Notes: generated by a model not told the origin, from the sequence alone. A stretch of DNA of 64,000 nucleotides from Pararge aegeria (GCF_905163445.1 NC_053182.1:20543501-20607500); one strand, 5' to 3'. Shown: positions 35,425-46,117, counted from the first letter of the stretch. Program-made: numbers and translations.

Positions 35425-35600
35425 AAATTCAAAATTCATTTCTTCTCAAATAGGCCTAGTTTATCAGCACATTTGAAAAGCCAAGTCGGTCTGTTTGTAG
35501 TCACTCTACCACCAATGCGGAAGGCAAATTCTACCGAGGAGACCCGCAAAGAATCTCAGCAGATTAGCTGTTGAGGATAATCAGTAACCTACTTCCATCT
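35425..35600 (+). repeat. Dispersed repeat family E (CTCTACCACC)
   Basis: AAAATTCATTTCTTCTCAAATAGGCC, GTCGGTCTGTTTGTAGTCAC and GAAGGCAAATTCTACCGAGG. Copies are at 44655-44790 and, reversed, at 60040-60165. Confidence 0.6.
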
Positions 35601-35609
35601 CCAGCGCAT

Positions 35610-36960
35610 AGTGAGCTATATCTGTTCGGGAGTCTTGATCAGTGCAGTGGTTGAGGTAACAAACAAAGAAATACACAAAAAAAATACTTTCGCATTCTTA
35701 TTAGTAAGGAGTAAATCGAAAACCGACGTCATGTTCACGTGTTCACGAGTTGTATAGTCTCTATAAAAACACATTTGGCCTTGATCGTGTACGATCTCAA
35801 TCCCCGAATCACAATCGCCCCGCGAGTGTAGAAAACCTGAGAGCTGATCGGCCCCATAAAAGGTCACATCAGCAATATTATGGCCTCTTGCTGTGTCATA
35901 ATAATTTGTTGTCGACTATCTTGATGTGCTGTGCTAATAGGTATGCTTTACTGTTAAATAATGCAAAAATATTATAATTTATTTAAAGGCTCACACTTCT
36001 TTGAATGATTTTGTATAATATTTCACTAAAAAACCGTGATAGATGATTGACACGTGGAACATAAATAGGAGCTACTTTTGGAGCGTAATAAAACATTAAC
36101 TTAATTAAGAGGTATAGACTTTTCGTTTCAAAACTGTATATTATGGCTTGTATACCAAGCTTTTTTAAACATAAAAATCTTGCCTATTATAGAAAATAAT
36201 ATAGATAGTATATGAAAATAGAGAAAAAGATAGAGTTTAGAAATCTAGTCCAAAAGATGCACTCTATTGGCTGATAACAAATTCCAATAATTTCTGTATG
36301 CAGTTATTTCACACGCCATAGCTAATATGATGATATATTTTTTTAATTACTGACAGTTGTTGGTCTTTTAGAAACCATTGTCTGAAAAGAATTTTTAAAA
36401 GACCAACATAAAGGCATGGACCAAAAGATTTAAAAAAAAATCCTAACAGATGCCAAGATTTCAAAGTGTTAGGGATATCTTGGGCTAATGATGATTCCCA
36501 ATAGAGAACACACTTAAAAGCCAATTAAGAAGACTGAAACAGGAACTTTTTAAAAACAAAACCGACCAAGAATAGCTACAGCATAAGAACTCTTGCATAA
36601 TAAAGAAAAGAGAGATAAGCCCCGCAGCTTAATATTACTTCGAGAGCACTGGCTAGTGTCAGTTGTGATTCAAGCCAATTTACTAAACTTCCTGGTTCAG
36701 AATCAATATGCAAAGACAGAAATGTGATATTCTTTGATATTCAAATTTAACTCATTCTAAAATACAATTTGTTATGACAAGAGAAAACGTCATAAAATGT
36801 ATTGGAAAGACAACTGTATTTATTTACGACTATAATTAGATTTCAGTTAACCATTGTAATGAACTGTTCATAATTGAGTTCAAATCAGAACCGGTCATAA
36901 AAAAGTTGACATTAATTATGTTCACAGCGAAAATAATATTAAGGTGAAAGTGTTAAGTAT
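35610..36960. other. No gene recognised
   Basis: AT-rich. It includes a 23-base string (36456-36478) repeated exactly at 34280-34302. Confidence 0.4.
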
Positions 36961-36981
36961 AAAAATTTTGGCGCGGCACAC

Positions 36982-37188
36982 TTGGCCCGCATAGCACTAA
37001 CACTCATCAAATCTCAACATCAGATTAAAGAGTTACTAGGCCGGAGGAAGGTGCGGGCAGTAAAAGATAAGGTTTACGAACATTCACGCGACATTCTATT
37101 CCTCGTTACCGAGTCATTAAAAGTTCTAATTCATAGAGAATTATGTCTCTCGGATTACAGATGGGATTCTAATGAATGGGTTGTTTAG
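36982..37188 (+). other. Unrecognised 68-codon ORF downstream of a TATA-like box
   Basis: The frame (ARIALTLIKSQHQIKELLGR..., ending DSNEWVV) has no ATG at its start; the first codon is TTG. AAGTATAAAAATT lies about 25 bases upstream. No family recognised; possibly chance or an exon fragment. Confidence 0.2.
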
Positions 37189-37338
37189 CTTAAGTTTGGG
37201 TTAGTGGTAGAATCTTTGTTTACATTCATGGTTTGAAAAGAAGTATCAACAGTAGTGGCGTCAAAATGATAGAATACAAATGGAGCATCGGAAATGCTAC
37301 ATGTAATACAAGACACAGAAGTTATACTATTTGTTATT

Positions 37339-37369
37339 GTCTTGTCAACGTTCAAAACGTTGACAAGAC
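37339..37369. repeat. Perfect 14-bp palindrome
   Basis: GTCTTGTCAACGTT, a 3-base CAA loop, then AACGTTGACAAGAC. It has no neighbouring gene. Confidence 0.9.
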
Positions 37370-37556
37370 ATATATAAAATAATTATTCGAGTTAAAAAAG
37401 TAAAATAATTATTTTGAAAATAAATAAACTGATTCGTCTCCTACAAAACTTTTTCCATTTACCTTTCGTTCCCGTCAGGTGGTCAGATGATACATCCGTC
37501 CCTACCGAAGATTTAAGATAGACGATTTTCTTAATGAATAGAGTTTAGTTAAGTTG

Positions 37557-37808
37557 TTAAGAAAATATCGTACCATGTTTCAGACCATACCAGGTCTTGT
37601 GGAAGGGCTGGTACCGCCTCGTATTCGGCGGTGGGCGAAGACGTCTTTGAGGCGCACCGCACGATGGTGTACAGCAGAGCAGGTAGAACCTTTTGTCGCG
37701 AATTTTTTCAGCAGCTTTAAGCCGTTCTCTTGCTATCCGTCCAGCGCATCTTCTAGGTCCACCTGCTTCTACCACTGTCACTAATATCAGCACCACAAGC
37801 CAACGCAT
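37557..37808 (-). CDS. Candidate secreted cysteine-containing polypeptide, 83 residues
   Basis: The first ATG of the frame is at 37808. Residues 1-15 (MRWLVVLILVTVVEA) form a convincing signal peptide with likely cleavage before GGPRRC. The predicted mature part of 68 residues is strongly basic and has cysteines at 21, 45, 46 and 50 (FYLLCCTPSCGAPQRR), a proline/arginine run, and the end KHGTIFS. A TATA-like AAATATAAATCG lies on the minus strand at about 37888-37898, some 80 bases before the ATG. I recognise no peptide family. GT sites near the 3' end (CTGGTATGG, ATGGTACGA) could be splice donors, so this may be a first exon. The opposite strand is also open. Confidence 0.4.
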   Translation of the reverse strand: MRWLVVLILVTVVEAGGPRRCAGRIARERLKAAEKIRDKRFYLLCCTPSCGAPQRRLRPPPNTRRYQPFHKTWYGLKHGTIFS

Positions 37809-37829
37809 GCTGCGCACTTTATATCACCA

Positions 37830-37898
37830 TTGTCCGCACTAAGTCCACTTATTGTATCAGAAATTTCCAGCTATGCTTTCAACGTCGATTTATATTTA
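37830..37898 (-). promoter_or_regulatory. Putative TATA-type promoter of the secreted-peptide ORF
   Basis: The minus strand reads TGTAAATATAAATCGACG, then 25-30 bases to a purine-rich start region and a short leader to the ATG at 37808. A second GATATAAAG lies 10 bases before the ATG. This is motif-level evidence only. Confidence 0.25.
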
Positions 37899-37899
37899 C

Positions 37900-39315
37900 A
37901 CAGTTTGTGCACCGGTTGTCCTTTCCCTGACTAAAAAATATTTTGCGGGAACACTTAAGTCCTTAATTTTAGAGAGAATGAAAATGTATCAATCATGAAT
38001 GGTTTAGGCGTTATTGTAAATTATTAATTTCAAATATTTTGTAGCTATTATTAACTGAATTCGAAGCAGCTGTGTAGAACTTAAAATAAAAATGTATCGT
38101 AGTTTAAGCAATATGACTTGCATGCACCACTTGTGTATTGATTGATTAGTGGTTACGTCCACCGATGGGCACTCGCATTTTATCACTGTCAATTAGTTTC
38201 GATGCTGATAATATTGAAATGAGATTGCTTGCAACAGATCTATTTATTTATATTGAAGCTGGATGAATGGAGGTCCATTCATTTTTTTATAGATTATTAA
38301 ATACCGTTCCCTTCTCTGTGTCGATATGATAATTTAACTTTAGGATTCTGTAGGATCTAACTTCTAGGTGAATAAAACTAAGGATATAAAAAAAGCGTAC
38401 TGAAAAACCTTTTTGGAATGGCCAAAAACGTTAAATTTTAAGTTGTATAAAATCTATGCGACACTAGAACACTCGAAACACGTTTTTAATCACGCAGAGT
38501 TGTCCTGCTGGGCAGTTACAAGGTCAGGCTAGACATGCGTGCGCGCACGCCGGCTTTGAAGCGGCGACTGCGGGCCGAGTGCTTCTGGCGCGAACTCATT
38601 TCTCAGGGCTATGGGTTTTGCTCCACGGCCCATGTCCTGGGTAGGGTTGCCAGACCTCCTAGAGTTCCAGGAATCTCTGTATGTACTGCTCTTTAAAATG
38701 GTTGGTGGATTTGTTTGTCGCGAAACACTGAGCAACAGCCCGGACTCTGAAAATTTGGCTTTCTCCATTCCAGTGCTTTAGGCAATCAGTCCTGCCAATC
38801 AAAGGGTTCAACCTAACAGTCTAAGCTAGCAAATAGTGAAAGCCACCTTAAAAGTCGTAGGGCTTAAATATCACTCTTTGGTGTATAACAGCATAATAAG
38901 TTGGCATTATTTAATTATGAAGGTTTGACAGAATTTATTGAATTGAGCATTAATAACAATTCATCAAAGTCAAAGTTAAAAATAACTTTATTCGAGTAGG
39001 CCCATATATTGCACCACAGAATTAAGAACATACAGAACCCTCATTCAGCCTTTACTGCATACAGTGCATTGTGTTCAAAAACATTAAAAACTCCCGGAAT
39101 CCGCTGAATGTTGCTAGCTCACAAATTTTTCCCATTTTATGGGAAACGATTAGAACATTAGAGGTAAAATAATTACTGTCAGCTGCCAAACGGAATGAAG
39201 TGACTAACCGCCTGTTCGAAAAACAATACTAAAGTACAGTGGTTTTTGATGCTTCAATATAAGTCGTGTACACGGTTTCTTTATGTTCTTAATTCTGTAC
39301 ATGAGAAATGTGTAC
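37900..39315. other. No gene recognised; GC-rich repeat-like patch
   Basis: 38525-38775 is GC-rich (CATGCGTGCGCGCACGCCGG, GGGTTGCCAGACCTCC) and resembles repeated DNA rather than an exon. The rest is AT-rich, with a family-E/D style 5' scrap near 38970. Confidence 0.35.
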
Positions 39316-39317
39316 GT

Positions 39318-39570
39318 GTTAGTGACATGATGGCGATAACCATATTTTCGTAAACTTAAAACTAAAGCTACCAGGGATCCAAACGCGTCCTGGTCTAAGA
39401 AGAAGCCCACAATAAACTTAGCCGGGTGTTAATTTTGTTATCACCATCTAACAATGTCATTTAAAATGATTCGAAATGCAACCTGGTTAGAGCAATAATT
39501 CACATGCAAACTTTTTTATCGATTACGTATTCCTTTATATTAAAATAGTTCTTTTCTATAAGCTTACGTT
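39318..39570 (+). repeat. Dispersed repeat family D copy
   Basis: ATGATGGCGATAACCATATT, AAACTAAAGCTACCAGGGAT, GAAGAAGCCCACAATAAAC and TGCAACCTGGTTAGAGCAAT. Confidence 0.7.
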
Positions 39571-39859
39571 TAATACTAACTTTGAACTTAAGAGATTATT
39601 CATAAAAATAATAATATTAATAATTACATTATTTATTATTTTACTTCCCGAATTTTCCCCCCGTGAAATTGGCAACTCTATTCCTGGGATGCTAAAAATG
39701 CGCTCTTTCAACTTGCTCCGATTGACGATTATGTGTCAAACTTGTTTTATATACGAGTCGTATCCGGAACACCGTTATGCAACCTTAATTGGGCCGTTGA
39801 CTTAAGCAAATATAGCGCTAAAATATACTTGCAAATTCTGAATGATATTATTACGAGAC

Positions 39860-40140
39860 AGTAGTAGTAAAGCTTTTTATGACAGAGCTCGTCGGGGTAA
39901 GTACTAATACCATGCTTATTTCTGCCGGTAAACAGCATTATTGCAATGCTGGGTTCCGGTCTGAAGGGCTTGGTTTACGGTGTTATTATAAGCACATAAG
40001 GCTTAACACCTACGCGTCAAATTGATGGACACAGGACGGCATGTTGCGGGAAGTGCACCTTGCATGCCCTATGTTACTCTGTTTATAGACGAGGTTTTCC
40101 ACTTACCAAATATACCATCTGCTTGGTCCCTCAAATATAT
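39860..40140 (-). repeat. Dispersed repeat, long copy of window-start family
   Basis: GACAGAGCTCGTCGGGGTAA, GGTCTGAAGGGCTTGG, a single GGCTTAACACCTACG...GGACACAGGACGGCAT unit and CACCTTGCATGCCCTATG. It gives the unexpanded state of the minisatellite at 21401. Confidence 0.65.
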
Positions 40141-40894
40141 TTGACTGTAAAATTACGGAAACTTGGAATGTAAAAGAATAATATTTTTTGTTGGTATACA
40201 AACCGATATAGAATATCCATTTGCCAAAAAGTCCTATAATCGAAATGATCTATTATAATTTAATAAAATAAGTTAACCTACTAACATATTTTATAAGTAA
40301 TACTAACAAATGAGTTTTGGTTACTAGAAATAATTAATATTATTATTATAAGGAATTTTAATAATAATAATAATAATAATAAAAATCCTTTATTGCCATA
40401 CACTATTGCTAATACAAGATTAATAACTAAAAGAATCATCCATTAATATTAACAATATGGCAAATGGCCGCAAACTCAGCCTTATGCTGTGCATTAGCAA
40501 CAATGCTTAGCGCTGATTTTCAGTCTGCACCAGTATCCGACTGAGCAAACAACCGCGACGCCCGAGTAAATTTAAGAAAGAAATTTAAATAAAAGAAAAA
40601 AAAATCCAAATAAACTGTAAAAGAGAGCCAATAAAACTAAAACTAACGCAAACTTAAATTAAACAAGTAGGTAAATAAAAGTAATTAAAAAATAAAAAAA
40701 TAAAATGAAAATAAAATGAAATGAAATTGTAGAAAAAACAAAAAATAAATACATAACATATACATAATTCCAAACAGTACTCATTTTGCATAGACAAATC
40801 TCGCTGCTTCAATTTGTAAGTTAAGGTATAAATTTTTTAGCTTGTGTTTAAATACTATTTTCGATGCTTACATACAAATTTTTATACTTATTGT

Positions 40895-41125
40895 AGTGAG
40901 ATGATGTTATTAACTACATTTCTAAGCTTAAAATGAAAGCTTCTTAAAGGTTCTAAATGCGTCCTGGCCTAAGAAAAGGACCACAGCAAAATGATATACT
41001 TTTTCACATAACAATCTAACATTGCCTCTTAAAATAATTTCAAGAGCAGCCTAGTTAGAGCAATAATTCAATTTCTTTTTATCGTTTACCTAATATAAAT
41101 GGGACTTGTCTTTATATATAAACTT
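40895..41125 (+). repeat. Dispersed repeat family D, diverged copy
   Basis: TGAGATGATGTTATTAACTA, AATGCGTCCTGGCCTAAGAA and AGCAGCCTAGTTAGAGCAAT. Confidence 0.55.
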
Positions 41126-41369
41126 TGAAACTATTAGAGAGACATCTCCAAAATGTCATCATTGCCCCTTTGTATAGCTAGACTTAGCCGTTGGGCTAAA
41201 TAAGCGCCAGCTCTTCGGTCACCAGACGTAAGGACCAATTTTTGTGACACTATGTTAATGAAATTAAATCAATAGCTTATAACAATCCACTGCTGTACTA
41301 AAGGCCCTTTCGAGTTGGTCATCGCAGCAGATGATAATTATATTATCTTAATCGCCTCGTACGACACCC

Positions 41370-41437
41370 GACGGCACATCAGAATACAGTCGTCTCCACC
41401 CCCCTTGGTGGTGACGACTGTATTCTGATGTGCCGTC
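41370..41437. repeat. Near-perfect long hairpin, 25-bp exact arms
   Basis: GACGGCACATCAGAATACAGTCGTC at 41370-41394 and its exact complement at 41413-41437. Pairing continues into CCACC/GGTGG with one mismatch. A related but non-inverted sequence is at 60498-60570. Confidence 0.92.
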
Positions 41438-41763
41438 ACAACACGGCACAAGACTCTGAACTCTGTGCTAATGTTATCATCTAATACCGGAGCATTGTCA
41501 CGAAATATTGTCTATTGACCACGTTTTAGGTTGTACAATATTACATACTTTGTCATAAGTTTTAATACTTATATGAAAGTCTTCTGAGTACTATCATGTG
41601 TTTGCTGGTCACAGGTCTCCTATCTCATAGGAGAGACAGTTTAGAGCATAGACCCACCACATCTCTACAATGCGGGTTGGTAGGCTTTAACAACTATTGT
41701 CACAAGTTAGTGATGATAACCGGAATCGACAACTAAACGTTCTCTTCAAGGCAAGGGCGTTGA

Positions 41764-41797
41764 CACCGCAAATTTCCTAGTTAGGTAATTTGCGGTG
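41764..41797. repeat. Perfect 11-bp inverted repeat
   Basis: CACCGCAAATT at 41764-41774 and AATTTGCGGTG at 41787-41797 around a 12-base loop. Confidence 0.85.
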
Positions 41798-41911
41798 AAA
41801 ATTGATTAATAGAAAAATCAAAATAGTAAAGTATTTGTACCGATCCATGATTTGACTCAGGCTCTCGCGATCCGTTGTTAAACATGCTGACCTTGTCATT
41901 AAGTAATTCAT

Positions 41912-42215
41912 CAAATGTCTGACACGCCTGTTTAGACTCTCTCTAAATTCTGCTCAAGTCCCGAAATCTTGGAGGATTGCGAATGTGCAGCCAGTACCCA
42001 AGACAGAAAGTCGTGCGGACCCGGCCAATTACAGACCTATTGCCATAACGTCCATACTCTGTAAAACTATGGAACGTGTACTCAATAGTAAGCTCTTAGC
42101 ATACCTAGAAGGAAACGATCTCGTGTCAGACCGACAGTATGGTTTCCGTAAGAACCGGTCTACTGGTGATCTTCTAGTGTATGCCACTCATACATGGGGC
42201 GAAAAAATGTACAGT
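41912..42215 (+). mobile_element. LINE reverse transcriptase fragment (Jockey/CR1-like)
   Basis: One frame reads SAQVPKSWRIANVQPVPKTE, DPANYRPIAITSILCKTMER, VLNSKLLAYLEGNDLVSDRQ and YGFRKNRSTGDLLVYATHTW. These are the first conserved blocks of non-LTR reverse transcriptases (W..A.V.P.PK, NYRPI..TS...K..E, QYGFR...ST). The catalytic F-x-D-D block is absent, and a stop lies just upstream. It is a 5'- and 3'-truncated relic. Confidence 0.88.
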
Positions 42216-42254
42216 AGCCTCGCTTTGACGTGTTTTTACACATTTTTTTAATGG

Positions 42255-42362
42255 ATGCATTGGTAGGTCCAGAATTACCTTTGGAAGCGTATACTCAACC
42301 CAACAAATGAATTCTGCACCTTTCGCAGACGATATGCAGATATCACTTATTTATGTCCGTTT
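42255..42362 (-). mobile_element. LINE C-terminal scrap
   Basis: GGTAGGTCCAGAATTACCTT, AAGCGTATACTCAACCCAAC and CGACGATATGCAGAT-like sequence correspond, in reverse, to the LINE C terminus at 59750-59890. Confidence 0.55.
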
Positions 42363-42824
42363 CTGGTAAGTCGATTGTTAATATAAGCTTTTTGTTCATA
42401 AAGAGTAATATTTTGTCTCACAAAGACTAGATTTTTATAAAAATATTGCGAAATAGCCTTTAGCATAGCCTTAAAATAGTGTAGTGAGTGGCTTATTTTA
42501 CTAATAAAGATAAGTTCTTTCTTTCTTTGTATTTAAATTAACAAAACTATTCAAGAAGCGCAAGATTCCTATCCAGCACTCAGTAGCGGTACCTACCCAG
42601 CAGCCGACAGCTACAGTCCACTAATTAGGCCGCGATCTACGAGATTGCCTGATAACGAGTGATAACACGCGGGTGGGCCACTGGCGAACACGACAAAGTC
42701 CCATCACTTATAACCGTCGTTGGAATAGAGCATAGAATCGCGTAATCAAAGTAATTTACATAATATGTTTTAATTAGATGTAGAGTCTTAGTTTCAATTT
42801 GGATGATTTATGCATGCAGTTACA

Positions 42825-42890
42825 AGACGTCCTTCGTCTATTGGTTAGCATGCATAAGATCCTCGATTGGAATCTCGGATCGGAACAAAT
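42825..42890 (+). repeat. tRNA-like sequence, SINE head
   Basis: GTCTATTGGTTAGCATGC and GATTGGAATCTCGGATCGG resemble decayed A and B boxes. It cannot fold into a complete tRNA with an acceptor stem by my reading. Confidence 0.35.
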
Positions 42891-43320
42891 ATTTATAGAT
42901 ATCGTGGGGCTTCTGGTTAAAATATCTCAATAATATCCAGGAGTTAGGCAATCACCGGTGTCAACCCCATGGGGGTGACGTTAAGCCTTCGGTCCCGGGT
43001 ATTATCACAAACTAGTAGCACCGCTAGGTGTAACCATTTCAAACAACACTAGTAAAAATGTATAAGAAAAATATCCACCCTCCGCTTGCGGGGCTTTTGG
43101 ACGCCCAAGCAACCGGCGCGGCGGTCAGGGCTCCAGAGTGAGGAACCTCTAAACAATACGCGCCGTTTCTAGGACTACTGCCTTCTGTATCCGACCCTTG
43201 ACCCAAGAACCAAGCGAAAACTTCTTAAGATATTGGTCGAAGCTTTTCGCGAGAAGACTATTCACTGAAACGACGATCGGAACAATAACAGTCGACTCAA
43301 CATTCTATGTATTCTGTTCT
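42890..43320 (-). mobile_element. LINE C-terminal domain fragment and 3' region
   Basis: The minus strand reads NVESTVIVPIVVSVNSLLAK then SFDQYLKKFSLGSWVKGRIQ and KAVVLETARIV, a stop, and RFLTLEP. The I-V-P-I-V-V-x-x-N-x-L...L.....IQK.x.L.T.RIVR..L pattern is the conserved C-terminal domain of a group of non-LTR elements. GC-rich 3' sequence follows (CACCCCCATGGGGTTGACAC). Confidence 0.65.
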
Positions 43321-43977
43321 ATATGTAGTATATTTAATATTACCAAGCATTGTTTTTTTTTTCTTAATTTTAATGGAGGGTTTGTTCAATTCTGAACATG
43401 CCACCCTCATCGGAGTTACGTAAGGATATTCATTACTGCCTACACTAAATGGCCATGGCCACTTTATATATGTCATAAAGTTTTATGGCCTCCTTAGATA
43501 ATGGATGCGCCAAAACAGTGTTACATACCCCCAATTCCCGCAAATCAAGGGTTAAAGTGAGCCCTGAACGAGAGTCTTTCTAATTCGCTTTGGACACATT
43601 CCACTAAAAGGTGATAAACATCCTCGATAGTATAGCACTCGGATTTTCCCACTAGGTGTGCAAATTCATTTAGAGGGAAGTGCCCGAAGCGAAATCTTAA
43701 AGCAAGCATTGTTTCCTATAGCACTAATACGTTAGTTTTACAAAGTAACAAAAGAACAATATAATAAAGAGAGCCATTGAATAATTCCTAAAATATATCT
43801 CTTTGACGTGTCCGCCGCGTTATCGCGTTACAATGACTGAACTGAGGTATGACGTAATTTGATTCATAGCATCCGAGCTTGTTCCTTGTTTCCTTTATAA
43901 AGAGATTCTGTCAATATTTCGATAGGTTTAATAATAGGCGACTGTCATAAATTAGTACCTTTTCTTTTATTTTAAAT

Positions 43978-44130
43978 ATCAAAGTCAAAGTCAAATATTT
44001 CTTTATTCAAATAAGCACGTACCTGTATGGCACTTATGATGCGTACATTACATGTAAAATATAACATAGAAGTGAGTTGATGGCGATAACTAAATTCGTC
44101 AACTTAAAACTAAAGCTACGAGGGTTCCAA
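43978..44130 (+). repeat. Dispersed repeat family D, 5' part
   Basis: TATTTCTTTATTCAAATAAG, TGAGTTGATGGCGATAACTA and CTAAAGCTACGAGGGTTCCA, cut by a reversed SINE C fragment (44133-44225: ATAAATCGCTTAGCGGCATG). Confidence 0.7.
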
Positions 44131-44654
44131 AGGCGCATCGCACCGGAACAATAAATCGCTTAGCGGCATGTCCATGTCGGTAGGGCGGTCAAAGTCTCCA
44201 ACCAGACAAAATGCCAGACATTGTTGGAAATTTAGGCCGATCTGGTGTCATACTAGTGGTGACTAGCTTTAGGCAACGTAGGTATTTTAGCAAACGGCAA
44301 CTGTTGCTCAGTAACTTTTCGGATTAGTAGCCAAGTGGTTGTCTTCAGACAAAGAATATTTAACAGCCATTACGGTCTAAAATGTCAACAGTTAGCAACT
44401 CCGGTTACTAAAGTTACTTAGAAAAGATGGCCGCAATTAAGACATAATTTTAAGCGAGTTTACGAACTTACAAAAGGGGTAAGATACTTTGTCTATGATA
44501 TTAGTTTCTACTTTGTCACACAAGCCACTCAGTTTGTGAATTTGTATAGATGACAATCGAAATAACAAAATGTTTATGGGAACAAAATTCTAAAGATCAA
44601 TAGTACGATACCTTAAAAGTTGATCTTTGTCGTCGAGTAGATTTATTAAAAAAA

Positions 44655-44880
44655 GCAAAATTCATTTATTTCAAGTAGGCCCAGTTTACAAGCACATTTG
44701 AAACGTCAAGTCAGTCTGTTTGTCTCTCTACCACCGGTTCGGAATGCAGATTCCACCGAGAAGAGCCGGCAAGAAACTCAGCAGATTGCTCTTTCTCAAC
44801 ATCATTTTACAGTTTACAATGAAAAAATATATATAATTTTTTTTATCTTGTAAGAGATGAGATCGGTGCCTGCATCCAAT
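44655..44880 (+). repeat. Dispersed repeat family E copy
   Basis: TTCATTTATTTCAAGTAGGC, CACATTTGAAACGTCAAGTC and GCAAGAAACTCAGCAGATTG. Confidence 0.65.
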
Positions 44881-44884
44881 CAGC

Positions 44885-45035
44885 CTTGCATAAGTTTAAA
44901 CAATGTGTAAAAACACATTAGCAGGTCCAAAATTACCTCGGGAATCAGATTATAAAAGCGTATACTCAGTCCCACAAATTACCTGCACCTTTCGCAAACG
45001 ATATGCAAATGTCACTAACTTATGTCCATTTCGAG
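44885..45035. mobile_element. Two LINE C-terminal scraps meeting head on
   Basis: TTGCATAAGTTTAAACAATGTG (forward) is followed at once by CAGGTCCAAAATTACC...AAAGCGTATACTCAGTCCC (reverse) of the same LINE tail found intact at 59590-59960. The junction is an inversion or template switch. Confidence 0.55.
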
Positions 45036-45038
45036 AAT

Positions 45039-45098
45039 CCCTATCTCTATCCCTATCCCTATCTCTATCTCTATCCCTATCCCTATCTCTATCCCTAC
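45039..45098. repeat. Hexanucleotide microsatellite (CTATCC/CTATCT)n
   Basis: About ten units of CTATCC or CTATCT. It directly adjoins the Helitron-like terminus CTACTAATATTATAAATG. Confidence 0.95.
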
Positions 45099-45250
45099 TA
45101 ATATTATAAATGTCAATGTAAGTTTGTTTGTAACGCTTTCACGCAAAAACTACTTAACCGATCCTCATGAAATTTGTACACATATTCTTGGAAGTATTAG
45201 AACTAATATAGGCTACTTTTTATCCCGACATTAAGCTCGATTCCTTTGGG
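45099..45250 (+). mobile_element. Helitron-like fragment
   Basis: TACTAATATTATAAATGTCA, CACGCAAAAACTACTTAACC and GCTACTTTTTATCCCG are shared landmarks of lepidopteran non-autonomous Helitrons. No 3' end located. Confidence 0.45.
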
Positions 45251-45666
45251 AGAGGGGATGAAAGTGATTGACGATTTAAAACCATAACTCCGACAATTTA
45301 TAACCGATTTAAATAATTATTTTTGTACTATAGAGGTTTTATTTTTGTATATAGTATTGTTATAAATATATTGTGAGGCTACCGTCAGTATACTTATTTC
45401 GTTCATAATTTTTCACGGAGGGATTCAAGTTACATGCAAGTTAGTGTTCATTGTTCCGGTACTTTACGAAACTGACATGAATAATTACCAAAACCCTTGT
45501 AACGCTATAGATCGAGATTGCAACATGTGTTGAATCACACAAGCCAGTTGGCATGAACAAGAGTTGCTTATGCTTGCTCCAATAATGGCCGCTCGCACAT
45601 GTGGCTTAATTATATTGAAGGTTGCTATTAAAGCGTTCGATAGGCCTTGAAGGTTACAGGTAATAT

Positions 45667-46101
45667 ATGTTAATTTGTTTCACGCCTTTTTCTTCTTCAA
45701 TTCTAGTAGTGAAACTATCACGATCCGCTTTAATCAGCTTTGTTTATGATGTGATGTTAATTTGTTTCGCACTTTTTACTTCTTCAATTCTTGTAATGAA
45801 ACTATCACGATCCGCTTTAATCAGCTTTGTTTATGATGTGATGTTAATTTGTTTCGAACTTTTTACTTCTTCAATTCTTGTAGTGAAACTATCACGATCC
45901 GCTTTCATCAGCTTTGTTTATGATGTGATGTTAATTTTTTTCACACTTTTTACTTCTTCAATTCTTGTAGTGAAACTATCACGATCCGCTTTCATCAGCT
46001 TTGTTTATGATGTGATGTTAATTTGTTTCGCACTTTTTACTTCTTCAATTTTTGTAGTGAAACTATCACGATCCGCTATCATCAGCATCATATCAACCCA
46101 T
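45667..46101. repeat. Tandem repeat, 87 bp x 5, open in one frame
   Basis: Five units of 87 bases (last one partial) begin TGTTAATTTGTTTCGCACTT and contain GAAACTATCACGATCCGCTT and TTTGTTTATGATGTGA. Since 87 is a multiple of three, the plus strand stays open for 150 codons as a 29-residue repeat (LICF.LFTSSILVVKLSRSA...). The composition and lack of any start context favour a non-coding minisatellite over a gene. Confidence 0.95.
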
Positions 46102-46117
46102 TACCGGCCCACTGCGT

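Noticed and set aside
37554..37784. Plus-strand ORF opposite the secreted-peptide candidate
   Set aside because: It has no signal peptide or recognisable motif; the minus frame is better, though not proven.
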